Source: Doryteuthis pealeii
Taxonomy: Eukaryota; Mollusca; Cephalopoda; Myopsida; Loliginidae
Direction of reading: 5' to 3'
NCBI GenBank assembly: GCA_023376005.1
Contig: CM042157.1
Span: forward strand, 52,757,841-52,821,840
DNA length: 64,000 bases
Shown here: in pieces, positions 60,266 through 64,000 of the stretch
How the letters are laid out: each line of letters starts with the position of its first letter
Numbering within the stretch: the first letter of the stretch is position 1
Translations under genes and position numbers: made by a program
The notes under the pieces: generated by a model
What the model was told of the DNA's origin: nothing
Seen by the model: the letters and a program-made list of their open reading frames with translations, nothing else
The model's database searches: none

Positions 60266-60650
60266 ATATTACAACTCTGGATGAGAGTGGGCTTCGTGTT
60301 GGATAGTCTCTTATTTATTTCTTATATTCTTCTAGTTCTTTTCTTTTGCTGGTCATATCGACTTCTCTGCCTCTTCTTTATTGGCTGCGTCCAGCCACAA
60401 AGGTTCTCTCACCAATTCTCATGTGTTGTCCGCTCACCAACCATTCAGCAAATCCCATTACAGGTCAAACTAGTGGCAAAGTCTGTCAATTAAACTTATC
60501 TGAACTTATCTGTATTTTTTCATGAATATGGTTAGTTTTAAATCTTTACAATACATTACAAAAATGATGGGCTTTACTTGTTCATGTAACACTGTGATTA
60601 ATGGCAATAAAGGGTTACTCCACACTTCAGGACTGGAGTCTCACCATCAG

Positions 60651-60722
60651 ATGCAGTTAAATGTCATACCCAAGATACCTCTTTTTTTCAAGGAGGGGCC
60701 TTACCCTTCTGCAGGGGTTACA
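60651..60722 (+). CDS. GLOD5: candidate next GLOD5 exon (EGPYPSAG block)
   Basis: KEGPYPSAGVT precedes a perfect donor GTAAGT at 60723. Vertebrate GLOD5 has an EGPVPRTGA-type block at this point, right after the ...HL helix, so position and order fit. The 5' edge is unclear. Possible phase-0 acceptors end at 60650 (CAG), 60656 (CAG), 60674 (AAG) and 60692 (TTTTTTTCAAG). The 60674 choice gives about the family's spacing between HL and EGP, while 60692 has the best pyrimidine tract. The exon carrying the C-terminal FRDPD..LIE strand is not in the window. Confidence 0.45.
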
Positions 60723-60831
60723 GTAAGTATTTTCTAAGCCCCATCAACAGGAAAGAAATTTGATGTTTAAGTAACCTAGACCAACTTGGCTATAAATATT
60801 GAAATGTATGTTTTATGAAAATTCTTATGTT

Positions 60832-60835
<4 letters not shown>

Positions 60836-60862
<27 letters not shown>
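60836..60862. repeat. (TA)n microsatellite
   Basis: About 13 TA units. Confidence 0.95.
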
Positions 60863-61139
60863 CAACAGAAATCAGTGTCACCATTGACTGAGAAAAGCAT
60901 GACCTTGTATAGCATTATTAAAGTGATAATAGTTTCTTTAGGGAGATCATGTACTGAAAGTATTTGCTCCATCTTTCCTCTGTGTATGGAATCAAATGCC
61001 TTGAAAAAATCTACAGAAAAAAGTGTTGATATTTTTTGCATTTACTTTTTTAATGATTCAGTATAGTCAGAATCTGAAAAGTTGTGGATTGATTTCTCAA
61101 AAAAAAAAGTGATTTTTCATAAGAAAATGCATGAACTGC

Positions 61140-61491
61140 TATTGATAGGTTATCAACCATATGAAAATCTGATCTTTCTGATGAAATAAAACTGGAATCA
61201 TTCCAAGCTATAGCCATGCAAGTACTATTGTATGGCTACACAATCTGAACTTTAACTAGGCACTTAGAGAAAAAGCTAGATGTGAACTACACAAGGATGC
61301 TGTGTGCTGTTTTGAACAAATTATGGAAGCAGCACCCCACAAAACAGGAGCTGTATGACTACTTACCTCCCGTCTTACAAACTATCCAAGTAAGACAAAG
61401 AATACATATACATTACTGGAGAAGCAGGGACAAACACATAAGTGATGTTCTCCTGTGGACTCCTACACATGGACACACCACATCAGCATAA
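61140..61491 (+). pseudogene. RTE-type LINE, 3' end of reverse transcriptase ORF
   Basis: Frames carry VNYTRMLCAVLNKLWKQHP, TKQELYDYLPPVLQTIQV and [18 protein letters not shown], the same C-terminal block as at 11850-12262 (- strand). The 5' part before 61282 is frameshifted (AMQVLLYGYT is readable). Truncated at both ends and followed directly by (GAT)n and a long TA tract. Confidence 0.85.
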
Positions 61492-61501
61492 CTTGATGAT
61501 G

Positions 61502-61505
61502 ATAT

Positions 61506-61597
<92 letters not shown>

Positions 61598-61604
61598 TAT
61601 ATAT

Positions 61605-61698
<94 letters not shown>
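61502..61698. repeat. long (TA)n tract with ATC interruptions
   Basis: About 195 bp of TA interrupted three times by single-base insertions (ATCATATA, TAATATAT). Apparent Ile-Tyr frames across it are not genes. Confidence 0.98.
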
Positions 61699-61699
<1 letters not shown>

Positions 61700-61702
<3 letters not shown>

Positions 61703-63030
61703 TGCTGTGATTGTTTGATTGTTTGTCTGGGTTTTTCATTGTGTTGTCAATCATTTCTTCCTGGCTCATTATTTACCTTACCCCTTTCCCACAGGCAGGA
61801 TGTGACACAAAGTAAAATCTTTGATGGGGCCACTCCTACACACAAATACACAGACAAAAACAGTGCTAAAAATTGCTTGGTCTCTATCAGCATTCCCTTC
61901 CCCTTGAGAGGTGCCTCAAGTATCAGACAATGAACCTGACCCTTGCCCTCTTAGACAAGGGGGGGGGGACAAGTACTGTCTGGAAGGACAGACCCCTTAA
62001 ACCATACATCTGTTTGTGAGTTATTTGTATTTGATATCATATAACTATGTGCAAAACAAAAACTACACAAAAAATATGAATGATAAATGTACCATGAATG
62101 CAATTCTCTAACCTCTAGACATAAAATAATCCTAGATGGGTTGACATGCCATTAAAAATCAATCAATCATTGTAGAAGCTTTGCTGTGCAACTGCACACA
62201 TGTCCTGGACACTAAACACAAGCAGTCAAGTAAGTTAGTATACTGTGGCTTACACAGTACCAAACTGGTTATTAGTGCAGGAAGTAGTATTAATGCATCA
62301 TCTGTAGCTACTGGCAGTGATAACCACTGTCAAAAAAAGAGTGACATACTGACACCAAAGATGTTTACCGCCAAAAAATAAATGTCACAAGATTCTTCTC
62401 TCACTTCTCACTTCTCCAGCCAGCATTGCCAAATTAAGATAATTAAAACAATCATTTTATTAAAAAAAAAGGTTACATATTGAAAATGAATAATAAAACA
62501 TAGTTTGTTTTCAATCAAATTGTTTTTAATAACCTGTTTAGCTTTGTTTTTTAATTATTGATTTTTAAAGAAATATATTCAAATTAGCTAACTTTTCACT
62601 TAAAAAAATCTTAATCTTCAATTTTTTTTAAATAAGCAAAATAAAGTATTTTAGAAAGAATATTTACTCCTTCTTATAAACATTTGGTCCAAATAGTTGT
62701 TGATTACTGTTTATTTTTAAGTTTTAAGAATTAATATTGATACATATATCTCACAAAAATAAGGTATACATGACCTTAGTAAGAAAAACAAAAACATGAA
62801 CGGAAAAAATTGAAGATTTTTTTTGTAAAAGGTTGAAAGCAGGAACTATCAAAGAAACATTTTTCTTTTGTAAAAGGGTGGTAGCAATATTTTTCAGTCA
62901 AGAACAATTATGGCAATCAAAACAAAAATAAAAAAAGCAATTTTAAGAACTTGTTTTCTAATAAGCAATTTTAATAATCCATTTTGCAATAACCACTTTT
63001 AACTTTTAATAACCTGTTTGTAGGGAGAAT
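61700..63030. other. no gene seen; one dispersed-repeat copy
   Basis: The dispersed repeat lies at 62020-62165 (- strand). A G9 run at 61962-61970 and AT-rich sequence make up the rest. No supported exon. Confidence 0.5.
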
Positions 63031-63038
63031 AAGCAGCA

Positions 63039-63062
63039 ATATATATATATATATATATATAT
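63039..63062. repeat. (TA)n microsatellite
   Basis: About 12 TA units, just outside the LTR at 63090. Confidence 0.93.
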
Positions 63063-63089
63063 ACCCACTGTATTTGTGTGTGATATCTA

Positions 63090-63399
63090 TGTTGGGAATT
63101 TACAAACTTAATTCCACATAAAAAGAGACATAACCTTCTTATTCTCTGGTAAGCGCAGATACTCATCTTGACATATTCTACCCAGGATACCTTATACTCA
63201 GTTAATAAAGCAACACATCAGGACAGCTTTTCATGACACATGATGTGTGCATTTTTATTTACAGAGACTGACTGAAAAAAGAGTTATGGAGCAAGTAACT
63301 AATCCCTGTACAAAAAAGAAAAAAGGATCCGGGGCAGATAACTCTCACCAAACGAATATTTCTGTCAGTTTTAACACTGACCAAAAGTGAATTTAAACA
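63090..63399 (-). repeat. candidate LTR of a second copia element
   Basis: On the - strand a purine tract (CTGAGGAGGAG, rc of 63400-63410) is followed by TGTTTAAATTC, and the other end is AATTCCCAACA at 63090, giving TGTT...AACA termini. Length 310 bp. It lies directly 3' of the copia RNase H remnant, where a 3' LTR belongs. Confidence 0.55.
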
Positions 63400-63419
63400 C
63401 TCCTCCTCAGTTGCTGTCA

Positions 63420-64000
63420 AACTGGTTCTATCATTTCTCTAACACCTCACAATTCTCTGAGCTTCAAAAATTGTGAGTTTACAAGTGCTTTTGTCAGCAC
63501 ATTGGCAATTGTGTCTTTGCTTTGACAATATTCCAGTTGAATAGCTTTCGTTTCAACTTGTTCACGAATATAATGGAATATGATGTCAATATGTTTCACT
63601 CATCCATGATATTGTGGATTCTTCGCCATACATGTTGTGGATTGGTTGGTTTTGCACCAGCATCAATCGGAGTTGCTGTAAGTTTTGAATTTTCTATTTG
63701 GAATCTTTTCAAAACTTCTGCTGAGTATGCTGACTGTCTGATCCACATCTTCCTTGACTCTGGATAAGCAATTTTGACACCCAAGAAGTGATGTAGTTTC
63801 CCATACTTTATTTGTATTTAGTGAACTAATTTCACTTTCCATTGCTTTCATTCATTCATTTTTCTCAGGACTGGAAAGGACTTTTTTTTCACTGTTAATG
63901 GGTCTTTACTATAGCTTCTTCTTAGTTTGGGCTGAGTATTCTGCCTGGTTCTGACGATCTATTTTCTAAGCAGTTTCTGTCTTCTTCTTAAGATTTTGAG
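63420..64000 (-). pseudogene. copia pol remnant, RT core deleted, second family
   Basis: On the - strand: an RT N-terminal piece (MKAMESEISSLNTNKVWE, about 63851-63800) is followed almost at once by an RT C-terminal piece (YPESRKMWIRQSAYSAEVLKRF, PIDAGAK). Most of the RT, including the catalytic Asp pair, is therefore missing. An RNase H end, with TIANVLTKALV in place of the usual ADxLTKAL, is readable near 63470-63530 and leads to the LTR. Sequence differs clearly from the 24001/49086 element. It continues beyond the window. Confidence 0.78.

Noticed and set aside
63254..63300. TTTATTTACAG|AGACTGACTG as a GLOD5 C-terminal exon
   Set aside because: The translation does not give the FRDPD..LIE motif expected for the last VOC strand, and the block falls inside the candidate copia LTR.

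Overview
This window is animal nuclear DNA, most likely from a cephalopod mollusc and probably an octopus. It is AT-rich and intron-rich, full of (TA)n, (CA)n and (TA)n(GT)n microsatellites, tRNA-derived SINE heads, RTE- and CR1/L2-like LINE tails, and Ty1/copia and Ty3/gypsy remnants. No bacterial, viral or organellar gene organisation is present. The species call is an inference from repeat style and could be wrong at genus level.

The only host gene I can support is GLOD5 (glyoxalase domain-containing protein 5, VOC superfamily) on the + strand. Two exons are clear, at 12661-12810 and 59901-60059. Both are phase 0 with consensus splice sites, and together they encode about 103 residues of one VOC domain. 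A candidate promoter plus start exon lies at 11072-11234, and a candidate next exon ends at 60722. The C-terminal exon is outside the window. Everything else is intronic or flanking repeat DNA.

Layout. 1-2940: 5'-truncated Ty3/gypsy element ending in a 159-bp LTR. 2941-11000: microsatellites, SINEs (including 5S-rRNA-derived ones), a GAGTGACCAGGTT minisatellite and a (TA)n-associated fold-back. 11072-12810: GLOD5 start region with an RTE LINE fragment inside its first intron. 12811-15850: microsatellites and a MITE with a perfect 44-bp inverted repeat. About 15852-58183: three copies of one stretch, called here A (15852-32832, forward), B (32835-40912, inverted, matching A from 32796 back to 24487) and C (41013-58183, forward). 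B and C are separated by exactly 100 N. Each copy holds one and the same copia insertion (A 24001-29104; B reverse, truncated by the gap; C 49086-54196). 58184-61100: intron, SINEs and GLOD5 exons. 61140-64000: RTE LINE fragment, long (TA)n, and an LTR with part of a second copia element on the - strand.

The most important observation concerns the assembly. The A-B palindrome with a short spacer, the abutting N gap, and the rising density of small deletions toward both sides of the gap indicate that two contigs of the same locus were scaffolded in series, one ending in a fold-back chimera. The true locus probably holds this stretch once, making the GLOD5 intron about 22 kb rather than the 47,090 bp seen here. 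I found no coordinated multigene system. The most unusual unexplained sequence is a dense run of short perfect hairpins at 18827-19391, seen again at 43906-44464.
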